Positions 1-9,085 of a stretch of 16,149 nt of DNA are shown here, piece after piece. Each line of letters starts with the position of its first letter. Position 1 is the stretch's first letter. The stretch is from RPQJ01 sp052035645 (GTDB taxonomy: Bacteria; Pseudomonadota; Gammaproteobacteria; Steroidobacterales; Steroidobacteraceae), in contig JBPOHK010000019.1 in the NCBI GenBank assembly GCA_052035645.1, positions 1 to 16,149 on the forward strand. The letters are read 5' to 3'. The notes under the pieces are model-generated. The model was not told where the DNA came from. It saw only the letters and a program-made list of their open reading frames with translations, and searched no databases. Both the position numbers and the translations under genes were made by a program.

Positions 1-1685
<1,685 letters not shown>

Positions 1686-1757
1686 GGATTGCGTCGGTTT
1701 CGGAGGCCGCGCGGGCGCCGTCTCGCAGGCCCGGTGACCGGTTGAAAAAGATCGTGG

Positions 1758-1766
1758 ATCTTACCA
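1758..1766 (-). promoter_or_regulatory. possible extended -10 promoter of gyrA
   Basis: Read on the minus strand, this is TGGTAAGAT: a TG dinucleotide one base before the -10-like hexamer TAAGAT. I see no convincing -35, which extended -10 promoters can lack. Transcription would start near 1751 and leave a leader of about 65 bases before gyrA. This is inference from sequence alone. Confidence 0.4.
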
Positions 1767-1829
1767 TACGGGACGTCCGCAACCGCCCCTTCGGACGGGC
1801 TTTTCCACCGTCCGGCGGCCGCCCGCCGG

Positions 1830-1835
1830 TATACT
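1830..1835 (+). promoter_or_regulatory. possible -10 element of the mtaD-ubiG operon
   Basis: TATACT lies 19 bases before the mtaD start, so the leader would be very short, about 13 bases. No good -35 hexamer sits 16-18 bases upstream. It is the best -10 match in the 169-base divergent region between gyrA and mtaD. Confidence 0.35.
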
Positions 1836-1854
1836 CGGGATCCCTCCCCTCGCG

Positions 1855-3210
1855 ATGATCCGCATGGAGCCGGTCGATACGCTCGTTTGTGCCCGCTGGG
1901 TGCTGCCGGTGGAACCCGCGGCGAACGTCCTCGACGATCACGCGGTCGCGATCCGCGGCGGCCGGATCGTCGCGGTGCTGCCCGAGGCCGTGGCGCTGCG
2001 GCGGTTCGAGGCGCGCGAGACGGTGCGCCGCCCGACGCACGCCCTGCTGCCGGGCCTCGTCAATGCGCACACGCACGCCGCCATGGTCCTGCTGCGAGGA
2101 CGGGCGGAGAACCAGACGCTCGGACCCTGGCTGCAGGATTCGGTGTGGCCCCTCGAGCGCCGATGGGTGGATCCGGAGTACGTGCGCGACGGCACGGAAC
2201 TCGCCATCGCCGAGATGCTGCGCGGCGGCACGACCTGCTTCGCGGACATGCACCTGTGGCCCGACGTGGTGGCCCGCACCGCCGCCGAGCGGCACATGCG
2301 GGTTTGCGTCGGCCTGGTGGTGACCGACGCCGCGACGCGCTGGGCAGGCACCGCGGACGAGTACATCGACAAGGGCATGAGCCTGCGCGACCAGTACAGG
2401 GGCGACCCGCTCGTCTCCGTGCACTTCGCTCCGCACGCGCCCTACTCGGTCAGCGACGCCACCCTGCGGCGCGTGCGCCGCCTCGCCGACGAGCTCGAGA
2501 TCCCGGTGTCGATGCACCTGCACGAGACCCGCCGGGAGATCGAGCAGAGCCTCGCGCAGCACGGGCAACGCCCGCTCGCCCGCCTCGCCGGGCTCGGCCT
2601 CGCGAGCCCGCTGCTCGTCGCCGTGCACATGACCCACGTGGAACCCGCGGACGCCGACCTGCTCGCCGAGGCGGATGCGGCGGTCGTGCATTGCCCCCAG
2701 TCCAACCTCAAGCTCGGCAGCGGCGTCGCGCCGCTCGGGACGCTGCTCGGTCGCGGCGTGCGCGTGGCGCTCGGCACCGACGGCGCGGCCTCGAACAACG
2801 ACCTCGACCTGCTCGAGGAGGCGCGCACGGCCGGGCTGCTGGCCGCCGGCGTCGGCAGCACGCCGGGCACCGTGATCGCCACCGACCTGCTGCGCATGGC
2901 CACCCTCGAAGGCGCCCGGGCGCTCGGCCTCGGCGACTCGATCGGCAGCCTGCTGCCGGGCAAGTGGGCCGACCTGTGCTGCGTCGACCTGCGCCACGCC
3001 CGCAGCTGGCCGGTGCACGACGTGGCCGCGGCGCTGGTCTACTCGGCGAGTTCCCAGCAGGTCACCGACACCTGGGTGGCCGGGCGGGCGCTGCTCGCCG
3101 ATGGCACGCTGCGGAACATGGACGAGTCGGCCGCGCTCGGACGCGCCGAGGCCTGGCGCACGCGCATCCACTCGGGCGGCCTGATCGGGGAGAACGAACG
3201 TGACGCGTAA
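1855..3210 (+). CDS. mtaD: 5'-methylthioadenosine/S-adenosylhomocysteine deaminase-type amidohydrolase
   Basis: This is a cytosolic metal-dependent hydrolase of the TRZ/ATZ branch of the amidohydrolase superfamily. The likely reaction is deamination of 5'-methylthioadenosine (and perhaps S-adenosylhomocysteine or adenosine) to the inosine form. Metal-site motifs are visible: HTH at residues 72-74 in LVNAHTHAAM, H221 and H223 in SMHLHETR, H258 in AVHMTH, and D309 in LGTDGAASNND. HCPQSNLKLGSG is typical of this subgroup. At 451 aa the length is normal. The same gene type precedes ubiG in Pseudomonas (PA3170, shown there to be a methylthioadenosine deaminase); the mtnA gene that lies between it and gyrA there is absent here. 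A second ATG at 1864 is an alternative start. The exact substrate is inferred from family and synteny. Confidence 0.88.
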   Translation: MIRMEPVDTLVCARWVLPVEPAANVLDDHAVAIRGGRIVAVLPEAVALRRFEARETVRRPTHALLPGLVNAHTHAAMVLLRGRAENQTLGPWLQDSVWPLERRWVDPEYVRDGTELAIAEMLRGGTTCFADMHLWPDVVARTAAERHMRVCVGLVVTDAATRWAGTADEYIDKGMSLRDQYRGDPLVSVHFAPHAPYSVSDATLRRVRRLADELEIPVSMHLHETRREIEQSLAQHGQRPLARLAGLGLASPLLVAVHMTHVEPADADLLAEADAAVVHCPQSNLKLGSGVAPLGTLLGRGVRVALGTDGAASNNDLDLLEEARTAGLLAAGVGSTPGTVIATDLLRMATLEGARALGLGDSIGSLLPGKWADLCCVDLRHARSWPVHDVAAALVYSASSQQVTDTWVAGRALLADGTLRNMDESAALGRAEAWRTRIHSGGLIGENERDA

Positions 3211-3913
3211 TGTCGACGCGGCGGAAATCGCGCGGTTCCAGGCCGCGGCCAGCCGCTGGTGGGACACCGAGGGCGAGATGCGCCCGCTGCACGACCTCAA
3301 TCCGGTCCGGCTCGCCTACGTCGAGCGGGCCGGCGCGCTCGCGGGACGGCGCGTGCTGGACGTCGGCTGCGGCGGCGGACTGCTCGCCGAGGCGATGGCG
3401 CGCAAGGGCGCGCGGGTGGTGGGGCTCGACCTGGCGGACGAACTGCTGCAGGTCGCGAAGCTGCACGCGCTCGAGAGCGGCGCGTCGCTCGACTACCGGC
3501 TGGAGCCGGCCGAGGAACACGCCGCCGCGCACGCAGGCGAGTACGACGTCGTCACCTGCATGGAGATGCTCGAGCACGTGCCGGATCCGGCCGCCGTGGT
3601 CGCCGCGCTCGCCCGGCTCGTCCGGCCGGGCGGGGAGGTGTTCGTCTCGACCATCAACCGCACGGCCAGGGCCTATGCGCTCGCGATCGTCGGCGCGGAG
3701 TACGTGCTGCGCCTGCTGCCGCCCGGCACGCACACCTACGAGAAGTTCATCCGGCCCTCGGAGCTGGCCGGCTGGGCCAAGTCGGCCGGGCTCGCGCTCG
3801 CCGACGTGACGGGCCTCGACTACGATCCCTTCACGCGCCGCGCCGCGCTGAAGGCGGACGCGAGCGTCAACTACCTCATGCACCTGCAGCGCCCAGCCGC
3901 CTCCGCCGCATGA
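3200..3913 (+). CDS. ubiG: ubiquinone biosynthesis O-methyltransferase
   Basis: UbiG carries out both SAM-dependent O-methylations of ubiquinone biosynthesis, acting on the intermediate at the inner membrane. The Rossmann-type SAM-binding motif is VLDVGCGGG at residues 52-60, followed by acidic VGLDLADE and the post-motif MEMLEHV at 121-127. STINRTARAY and THTYEKFIRPSEL are strongly UbiG-like, and the length (237 aa) is close to E. coli UbiG (240). The start is GTG at 3200, supported by a GGGGAGAA Shine-Dalgarno sequence about eight bases upstream. It overlaps the end of mtaD by 11 bases, and its stop overlaps the mupP start (ATGA), so translational coupling is likely. Confidence 0.97.
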   Translation: MTRNVDAAEIARFQAAASRWWDTEGEMRPLHDLNPVRLAYVERAGALAGRRVLDVGCGGGLLAEAMARKGARVVGLDLADELLQVAKLHALESGASLDYRLEPAEEHAAAHAGEYDVVTCMEMLEHVPDPAAVVAALARLVRPGGEVFVSTINRTARAYALAIVGAEYVLRLLPPGTHTYEKFIRPSELAGWAKSAGLALADVTGLDYDPFTRRAALKADASVNYLMHLQRPAASAA

Positions 3914-4581
3914 CCGCCCCGACCGCACTGCTGCTCGACCTCGACGGCACGCTGCTCGACACGGCGCCGGACATGGGTGGCGCGCTCAACCGGCTGCGCG
4001 TCGAGGAAGGTCGCGAACCGCTGCCCATGTCGACGCTGCGGCCGGTCGTCTCGCACGGCGCCGCGCGGCTGGTGAGGACGGGCTTCCCCGATGTCGTGGA
4101 GCCGGTCTTCGAGCGCCTGCGGCTGCGTTTCCTCGAGATCTACTCGCAGCACCTCGCGGTCGAGACCCGGCCCTTTCCCGGCCTGCTGCCGGTGCTGGAC
4201 GAACTCGAGCAGCGCGGCGTGCCCTGGGGCGTCGTGACCAACAAGCCAGGCTGGCTGACCGACCCGCTGCTCACCCGCCTCGGCCTCCACCACCGCGCGG
4301 CCTGCGTGGTGAGCGGCGACACCGTCGCCGAGCGCAAGCCGCACCCGCTGCCGATGCTGCACGCGGCCGGCCTGATCGGCCACGCACCGGCGCACTGCCT
4401 CTACGTCGGCGATGCCGAGCGCGACATCCAGGCCGGCCGCGCCGCCGGGATGCGCACGGTGATCGCCGGCTACGGCTACATCGCCGAGAGCGACGCTCCC
4501 GACGAGTGGTCGGCCGACGGCCGGATCGAGCACCCGGGCGAGCTGCTGGAGTGGATCGGCCGCGTCGGGGCCGACGCATGA
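3910..4581 (+). CDS. mupP: N-acetylmuramic acid 6-phosphate phosphatase (HAD family)
   Basis: This is a HAD-superfamily phosphatase. All four motifs are present: DLDGT with D10 and D12; the VVTNKPG segment with T110; K143 in ERKPHP; and VGDAERD with D168 and D172. The alpha-helical cap lies between motifs I and II. It could be read as phosphoglycolate phosphatase (gph), but the position between ubiG and yciK and the IAGYGYI tail match MupP of Pseudomonas. MupP removes phosphate from MurNAc-6-P in the peptidoglycan recycling route that bypasses de novo UDP-MurNAc synthesis and supports intrinsic fosfomycin tolerance. At 223 aa the length is normal. It overlaps ubiG and rmuC by ATGA at each end. 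Confidence 0.85.
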   Translation: MTAPTALLLDLDGTLLDTAPDMGGALNRLRVEEGREPLPMSTLRPVVSHGAARLVRTGFPDVVEPVFERLRLRFLEIYSQHLAVETRPFPGLLPVLDELEQRGVPWGVVTNKPGWLTDPLLTRLGLHHRAACVVSGDTVAERKPHPLPMLHAAGLIGHAPAHCLYVGDAERDIQAGRAAGMRTVIAGYGYIAESDAPDEWSADGRIEHPGELLEWIGRVGADA

Positions 4582-5855
4582 ACGCAGGATCGCCCGCCCT
4601 GCTGGCCCTGCTGGTCGTGCTGCCCGTCGCCGCGCTCGCGATCGGCTGGCTGCTCGGGCGACGGCGCGCGCACGAGGTGGAGCTCCAGCTGGCCGCGGCG
4701 CGCGCCGAGCTGCGCTCGGGCGAGGAACTCGCGCGCGAGCGCGAGCAGGCGCTGGACCTCGCGCTGCAGCGGCTGCGCGCAGGCTTCGACGGCGTGGCCG
4801 GCGAGGCCCTGCGCGGCAACAGCGAACTGTTCCTGCAGCTCGCCCGCCAGGCGCTCGGCCAGCAGCAGGAGGTGGCGCTGCGCAACCTCACCGAGCGCGA
4901 GAAGTCCGTCGAGGCCATGCTGGCCCCGGTGCGCGAGGCGCTGCAGAAGACGCACGAGCAGATCGCGCGCATCGAGAAGGAACGCGCGGAGACCTTCGGC
5001 GCGCTCAGGAACTCGCTCGAAGGCGTGGCTCTCGGCCAGGTGGCACTGCAGCGCGAGACGCGCAACCTCGTCACCGCCCTGCGCCGGCCCGAGGTCCGCG
5101 GCCAGTGGGGCGAGATGACGCTGAAGCGCCTCGCGGAACTCGCCGGCATGGTCGAGCACTGCGATTTCGTCGAGCAGGTGCACGTCGCCGGCGAGGACGG
5201 CAGCCTGCGGCCGGACATGATCGTCAACATGCCGGACGGCCGGCAACTCGTGGTCGACGTCAAGACGCCGCTCGACGCCTACCTCTCGGCGGCCGAGGCG
5301 GGCACCGACGACGAACGGGCCGCGGCGATCCGCCGCCACGCGCTCGCGGTGCAGGAGCGTGTGCGGCAACTGGCGCAGAAGGCCTACTGGGCGCAGTTCG
5401 AGAAGAGCCCCGACTTCGTCGTGCTGTTCATCCCGGGCGACCAGTTCCTGAGTGCCGCAGTCGGCGAACTGCCGAACCTGCTCGAGGACGCGATCCGCCA
5501 GCACGTGATCATCGCGACGCCCACCAGCTTCGTGGCCCTGCTCAAGGCCGTCGGCTACGGCTGGCGCCAGAACGCGCTGGCCGACAATGCCGCGCGCATC
5601 CAGGAGCTCGGCGAGGACCTCTACAAGCGTCTCGCCACGTTCACCTCGCACCTGGGCAAGGTGGGCCGCATGCTCGGGCAGAGCGTCGATGCCTACAACA
5701 GCGCGGTGGGCTCGCTGGAGCGGCAGGTGCTGCCGGGCGCTCGCAAGTTCACGGAACTGGGCCTGCGACCCGCGAAGGAAATCGAGGAAGTCGCCCCGAT
5801 CGACAAGCTGGCCCGCCCACTCATCGAGAACGACGAGGGCACGGGCGTTGAGTAG
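4578..5855 (+). CDS. rmuC: DNA recombination protein RmuC
   Basis: RmuC-family proteins limit inverted-repeat rearrangements and carry a PD-(D/E)xK nuclease-like core. The protein (425 aa) starts with a single membrane-spanning helix (ALLALLVVLPVAALAIGWLL, about residues 7-26), then a long Glu/Arg/Gln/Leu-rich coiled coil to about residue 150. The core starts at RGQWGEMTLKRLAELAGM. Nuclease-type residues are P212-D213 in LRPDMIV and D227/K229 in VVDVKTPLDAY. FIPGDQFLSAA and IATPTSFVALLKAVGYGW are further RmuC signatures. The chosen ATG overlaps the mupP stop as ATGA; the frame runs further upstream, but that part lies inside mupP. The gene's place in the ubiG-yciK cluster is not universal. 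Confidence 0.94.
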   Translation: MNAGSPALLALLVVLPVAALAIGWLLGRRRAHEVELQLAAARAELRSGEELAREREQALDLALQRLRAGFDGVAGEALRGNSELFLQLARQALGQQQEVALRNLTEREKSVEAMLAPVREALQKTHEQIARIEKERAETFGALRNSLEGVALGQVALQRETRNLVTALRRPEVRGQWGEMTLKRLAELAGMVEHCDFVEQVHVAGEDGSLRPDMIVNMPDGRQLVVDVKTPLDAYLSAAEAGTDDERAAAIRRHALAVQERVRQLAQKAYWAQFEKSPDFVVLFIPGDQFLSAAVGELPNLLEDAIRQHVIIATPTSFVALLKAVGYGWRQNALADNAARIQELGEDLYKRLATFTSHLGKVGRMLGQSVDAYNSAVGSLERQVLPGARKFTELGLRPAKEIEEVAPIDKLARPLIENDEGTGVE

Positions 5856-6696
5856 CCCGCAGGTGGCCGCCGCCGATCCCCTGCAGCGCGGTACGCCCCC
5901 GGGCTCGCTGCGATACTTCGCCGTGCTGTTCGCGCCGGCTGGTCTGCGGGCGACGCTGGCGGCGCTCTATGCACTCGAGGCGGAACTGCGCGAGACGGTC
6001 GCCCGCGCCAGCCACGAGGCGGCGCACACGCGCCTGCAGTGGTGGCGCGGCGAGGTCGATCGCTACTGCGCCGGGCGGCCCCAGCACCCGGTGACCGTCG
6101 CACTGCTCTCGCTGCGGGACTGCGCGAGCCACGACCCTGCCCTGCTGCACGAGATGCTGGCGGCCGCGGACCTCGACCTCGCCCGCATGACCTACGCCAG
6201 CCGACGGGAGCTGGAGGCCTATGCGTTCCGCTCGGCCGGGGCGCTGCAGACGCTGGCCGCCGCGGCCCTCGCCGGGGCGCGGCCGCTCGGCCCGGCGGAG
6301 CGCGAGTTCGCGCGCCGCCTCGGGTCGGCCGTGCGCCAGTGCGAGGCGTTGCGCGACTTTGCCCACGACCTCGCGCTCGGTCGGCTGTACGTCCCGCTCG
6401 ACGAACTGGCGCGCGAGGGCATCGACCCGGCCGATCTCGCGCACGCCGAGCCTGCACGTCTCGGACGCGTGCTCGCCGCGTGGCGACGCGACGCCTGCAC
6501 GATGCTCGACTCGCTGCCGACCCTGCTCGAGCGCGAGGAGCGCCGTGCACAACGGCCCGGCCTGGTGCTGGCGGCCCTGCACCGTCGCCTGCTCGATCGC
6601 GTCGACCCGGATGCGGCGGCGGCGGCCGGTCGCCCCGAGTTGCCCCCGCTGCGGCGGCTGTGGACCGCATGGACCACCGCCGTACGACACGCCTGA
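5848..6696 (+). CDS. squalene/phytoene synthase-like protein, probably non-catalytic (NDUFAF6-like)
   Basis: The protein has the all-helical trans-isoprenyl-diphosphate synthase fold of the squalene/phytoene synthase family. The second Asp-rich motif is recognisable as LRDFAHDLALGRLYVP, with D170 and D174 kept. The first motif, normally an Asp-rich DxxxD after the YAF/YAW helix, is replaced by YALEAELRETV (residues 41-51), which has no Asp. The TRLQWWRGEVDRYC segment resembles human NDUFAF6 (MQFWKKTVEDIY), a family member that helps assemble respiratory complex I and is not known to make isoprenoids. No other carotenoid or hopanoid gene is nearby. The start is TTG at 5848 overlapping rmuC, or GTG at 5863; both lack ideal ribosome-binding sites. 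The family is fairly certain and the function is inference. Confidence 0.75.
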   Translation: MSSPQVAAADPLQRGTPPGSLRYFAVLFAPAGLRATLAALYALEAELRETVARASHEAAHTRLQWWRGEVDRYCAGRPQHPVTVALLSLRDCASHDPALLHEMLAAADLDLARMTYASRRELEAYAFRSAGALQTLAAAALAGARPLGPAEREFARRLGSAVRQCEALRDFAHDLALGRLYVPLDELAREGIDPADLAHAEPARLGRVLAAWRRDACTMLDSLPTLLEREERRAQRPGLVLAALHRRLLDRVDPDAAAAAGRPELPPLRRLWTAWTTAVRHA

Positions 6697-6721
6697 GCCC
6701 CTTCCGTTCCTGGAGTTGCCG

Positions 6722-7489
6722 ATGTCCCCGACCGACGACGACTTGCGCCGCTACGCGGCCCCACCCACCGCACTCGCGGACCGCGTCATCGTGGTCACCG
6801 GGGCCGGCGGCGCGATCGGCGGCGCGCTGGCGAAGGCCTGCGCGGCCCATGGCGCGCAGGTGGTGCTCACCGGACGCTCCGTGAAGAAGCTGGAGGCGGT
6901 GTACGACGCCATCGTCGCGGCCGGCGGCCCGCGGCCGGCGATCGCCCCGCTCGATTTCGAGAAGGCCGACGCGAGCCACTACGACGCGCTGGCCACCGCC
7001 CTGCAGCAGGAATTCGGGCGCGTCGACGGGCTCGCCCACGTGGCCGGCATCCTCGGCGACCGCTCGCCCGTGAAGCACTACGACGTGCCGACGTGGCTCA
7101 AGGTCATGCACGTCAACGTGAACGCCGCGTTCATCCTCACCCAGACCCTGCTGCCGCTGCTCGAGCGCTCGGTCGACCCGTCGATCGTCTTCACGACCAG
7201 CGGCGTGTCGAACCGGGGCCGGGCGTACTGGGGCGCCTACGCCGTATCGAAGTTCGCCGTCGAAGGGATGATGCAGGTGCTCGCGGACGAACTCGACACG
7301 CCCGAGCGGCGCCTGCGCGTGAACAGCGTGAACCCGGGCAAGGTGCGTTCGGGCATGCGGGCCAAGGCCTATCCCGCCGAGGATGCCGCGACGCTGCCGT
7401 TGCCGGAAACGGTGCTCGCGCCTTTCCTCTACCTGCTCGGGCCGGACAGCCGCGAGGTCACCGGCCGCCGCTTCGACGCCCAGGCCTAG
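6722..7489 (+). CDS. yciK: YciK-type short-chain dehydrogenase
   Basis: This is a classical short-chain dehydrogenase/reductase of 255 aa with a Rossmann fold. The cofactor loop is VTGAGGAIGGA, LTGRS follows beta-2 (suggesting NADP(H)), and AHVAGILGD takes the place of the NAG motif. The catalytic Ser region is FTTSGVSNRGR and the Tyr/Lys pair is in GAYAVSKFAVEGMMQVLADE. WGAYAVSKFAVEGMMQ and the C-terminal TGRRFDAQ are nearly identical to E. coli YciK, whose physiological substrate is not firmly established. The ATG has a GGAG ribosome-binding site seven bases upstream, and the gene lies 25 bases after the synthase-like gene. It ends the plus-strand operon, and its last 32 bases are shared with the convergent rluB-family gene. 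Confidence 0.93.
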   Translation: MSPTDDDLRRYAAPPTALADRVIVVTGAGGAIGGALAKACAAHGAQVVLTGRSVKKLEAVYDAIVAAGGPRPAIAPLDFEKADASHYDALATALQQEFGRVDGLAHVAGILGDRSPVKHYDVPTWLKVMHVNVNAAFILTQTLLPLLERSVDPSIVFTTSGVSNRGRAYWGAYAVSKFAVEGMMQVLADELDTPERRLRVNSVNPGKVRSGMRAKAYPAEDAATLPLPETVLAPFLYLLGPDSREVTGRRFDAQA

Positions 7490-8285
7490 GGCCGCCGCGT
7501 CGCCGGGAGCCTCCGCCGCGGGGCCGTTGTTCCTTTGCGGGCTTCTTCGCAACGCCCGCGAGGGCGAGCAGCGCATCGAGTTCCTCGCCCGCCACGTCGC
7601 GCGAGCGACCGCGCGGCAGGTCGCGAGGCAACTGCAGCGGCCCCCACTGCACGAGCAGGATGCGGCTGACCTTGAGGCCGGCCGCGTCGAACAGGGCCCG
7701 CACCGCGCCGCGCGGCACGGCCCGCTCGGCCGCGACCCGGAACCACTCGTTGAGCGCCTCGGTGCCGGCCCGCTCGACCGCCGTGAACGCGACGGCCTGC
7801 CCGTCGACCTCGACCTCGGTCGGCACCTCCGGCCAGTCCACGTCGCCGGCCGGCCGCAGCGCGCGCACCCGGTACTCGACCGGCTGTTCCCGGCAGCGGC
7901 GCGCAATCGCCGATGCGACCGCACCGTCGCTGGTGAGCGCGAGCAATCCGTCCTCGCCGTAGCCGAGGGCGTTGATCGGGATCCAGCGACCGGCGTGCAG
8001 CTTCGGCAGGTTAGCCTCGACTTCCTCGCGGTCGTCGCCGGCCTGCCGCCGCAGCATCTCGCCCGACGGCTTGTGATAGAGGATCACCCTGAGTCGCTGC
8101 TCGCGCGCGAGCATGCGGGTGACGTCGCGACCATCGACCACGACCTTGTCGCCGGCCTCGACCGCCTGCCCGACGCCGGCGGGCCGTCCGTTCACGAGCA
8201 CGCGACCGTCGCGGATCCACTCCTCGACCTGGCGCCGGGAGCCGAGCCCGTGCCGGGCCAGCAACTTGTGGAGTCGTTCGCTCAC
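7458..8285 (-). CDS. rluB: RluB-family pseudouridine synthase homologue lacking the catalytic Asp
   Basis: RluB normally converts U2605 of 23S rRNA (E. coli numbering) to pseudouridine. The S4 RNA-binding domain is intact at about residues 3-50 (ERLHKLLARHGLGSRR), followed by motif I (LYHKPSGE). By eye the next stretch aligns with E. coli RluB without gaps, but GRLDVNTCGLL becomes NALGYGEDGLL: the catalytic Asp (D110 in E. coli) is G108 and the preceding Arg is A106. The later RNREVRR motif is also changed (PRGAVRA). The structural Tyr (VEYRVR) is kept. The frame is intact at 275 aa with a Gly/Arg-rich tail. The start is GTG at 8285, chosen because the S4 domain begins there. It sits in the usual rluB position after scpB. 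Family membership is clear; pseudouridylation is doubtful. Confidence 0.85.
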   Translation of the reverse strand: MSERLHKLLARHGLGSRRQVEEWIRDGRVLVNGRPAGVGQAVEAGDKVVVDGRDVTRMLAREQRLRVILYHKPSGEMLRRQAGDDREEVEANLPKLHAGRWIPINALGYGEDGLLALTSDGAVASAIARRCREQPVEYRVRALRPAGDVDWPEVPTEVEVDGQAVAFTAVERAGTEALNEWFRVAAERAVPRGAVRALFDAAGLKVSRILLVQWGPLQLPRDLPRGRSRDVAGEELDALLALAGVAKKPAKEQRPRGGGSRRRGGPRPGRRSGGR

Positions 8286-8308
8286 TGGCGGTCGGCGCCG
8301 CGTGTGGC

Positions 8309-9085
8309 TCAGCGATCCGGGTCGTCCTGCGGTCCGGCGACCAGCACCGTGGCATCCGGGCCCTCGCCCGGCTCGTCCTCGTCGTCGTCGTCCGCGGGTT
8401 CGTCGTCGACGGCGGCATCCGCCTGCGGCGCGGCCTCGGCGACCACGCCGGCCTCGCTTTCGATGACCGTGCCCTCGATGACCGTGCCTTCGGCGACCAC
8501 TGCGAGGTCCTCGCCGAGTTCGCCCGGCAGTCCGAGCTGCTCCTTGATGCCGTCGAGGTCCTGCAGCTCGGCCAGCGTCGGCAGGTCGTCGAGGCTCTTG
8601 AGGCCGAAATAGTCGAGGAACTCGCGGGTCGTGCCGAGCAGTTCCGGCCGGCCCGGCACCTCGCGGTGCCCGACGATGCGGATCCAGTTGCGCTCGTGCA
8701 GCGTGCGCATGATGGTCGAGCTGACGGTCACGCCGCGGATGTCCTCGATCTCGCTGCGGGTGATCGGCTGGCGGTAGGCGATCAGCGCGAGCGTCTCGAG
8801 CAGCGCCCGTGAGTAGCGGCTCGGCCGCTCCTGCCACAGGCGCGAGACGACGTCGGAGTGCTGCGCGCGCACCTGCACGCGCCAGCCGCTCGCCACTTCC
8901 TTGATCTCGATCCCGTGTCCGTTGGCGTCGTAGATGCGTCCGAGTTCCTCGAGCGCGGCCTGCACCTCGGCCGCCGGCGGCCGCTGGTGCTCCTCGTAGA
9001 GGTCGAGGATCTGCTCGACCGTCACCGGGCGACCGGCCGCGAGCAGCACGGCCTCGACGGTCGGCGTCAGGGGGTTTTCACTCAT
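8309..9085 (-). CDS. scpB: segregation and condensation protein B
   Basis: ScpB forms dimers that bind the kleisin ScpA within the Smc-ScpAB condensin, which compacts and helps segregate the chromosome. The first winged-helix domain covers the start (TPTVEAVLLAAGRPVTVEQI) and the second follows, with the signature RALLETLALIAYRQPITRSEIEDIRG and the LGTTREFLDYFGL segment. After about residue 185 the protein becomes a low-complexity acidic tail (DDEPADDDDEDEPGEG), common in gammaproteobacterial ScpB. The tail contains a tandem five-residue duplication (EGTVIEGTVIE) encoded by a 15-base direct repeat at 8460-8489. The protein is 258 aa. Its ATG overlaps the scpA stop (ATGA), and rluB follows after 23 bases. 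Confidence 0.96.
   Translation of the reverse strand: MSENPLTPTVEAVLLAAGRPVTVEQILDLYEEHQRPPAAEVQAALEELGRIYDANGHGIEIKEVASGWRVQVRAQHSDVVSRLWQERPSRYSRALLETLALIAYRQPITRSEIEDIRGVTVSSTIMRTLHERNWIRIVGHREVPGRPELLGTTREFLDYFGLKSLDDLPTLAELQDLDGIKEQLGLPGELGEDLAVVAEGTVIEGTVIESEAGVVAEAAPQADAAVDDEPADDDDEDEPGEGPDATVLVAGPQDDPDR

Noticed and set aside
3910..4581. Phosphoglycolate phosphatase (gph) as the name for the HAD gene
   Set aside because: The motifs allow it, but the ubiG-yciK context and overall sequence fit MupP better; kept as the alternative.
8286..8837. Upstream extension of the rluB-family frame through scpB
   Set aside because: The extension lies in a different frame of scpB and is Arg/Gly-rich; the S4 domain starts right at the GTG at 8285.
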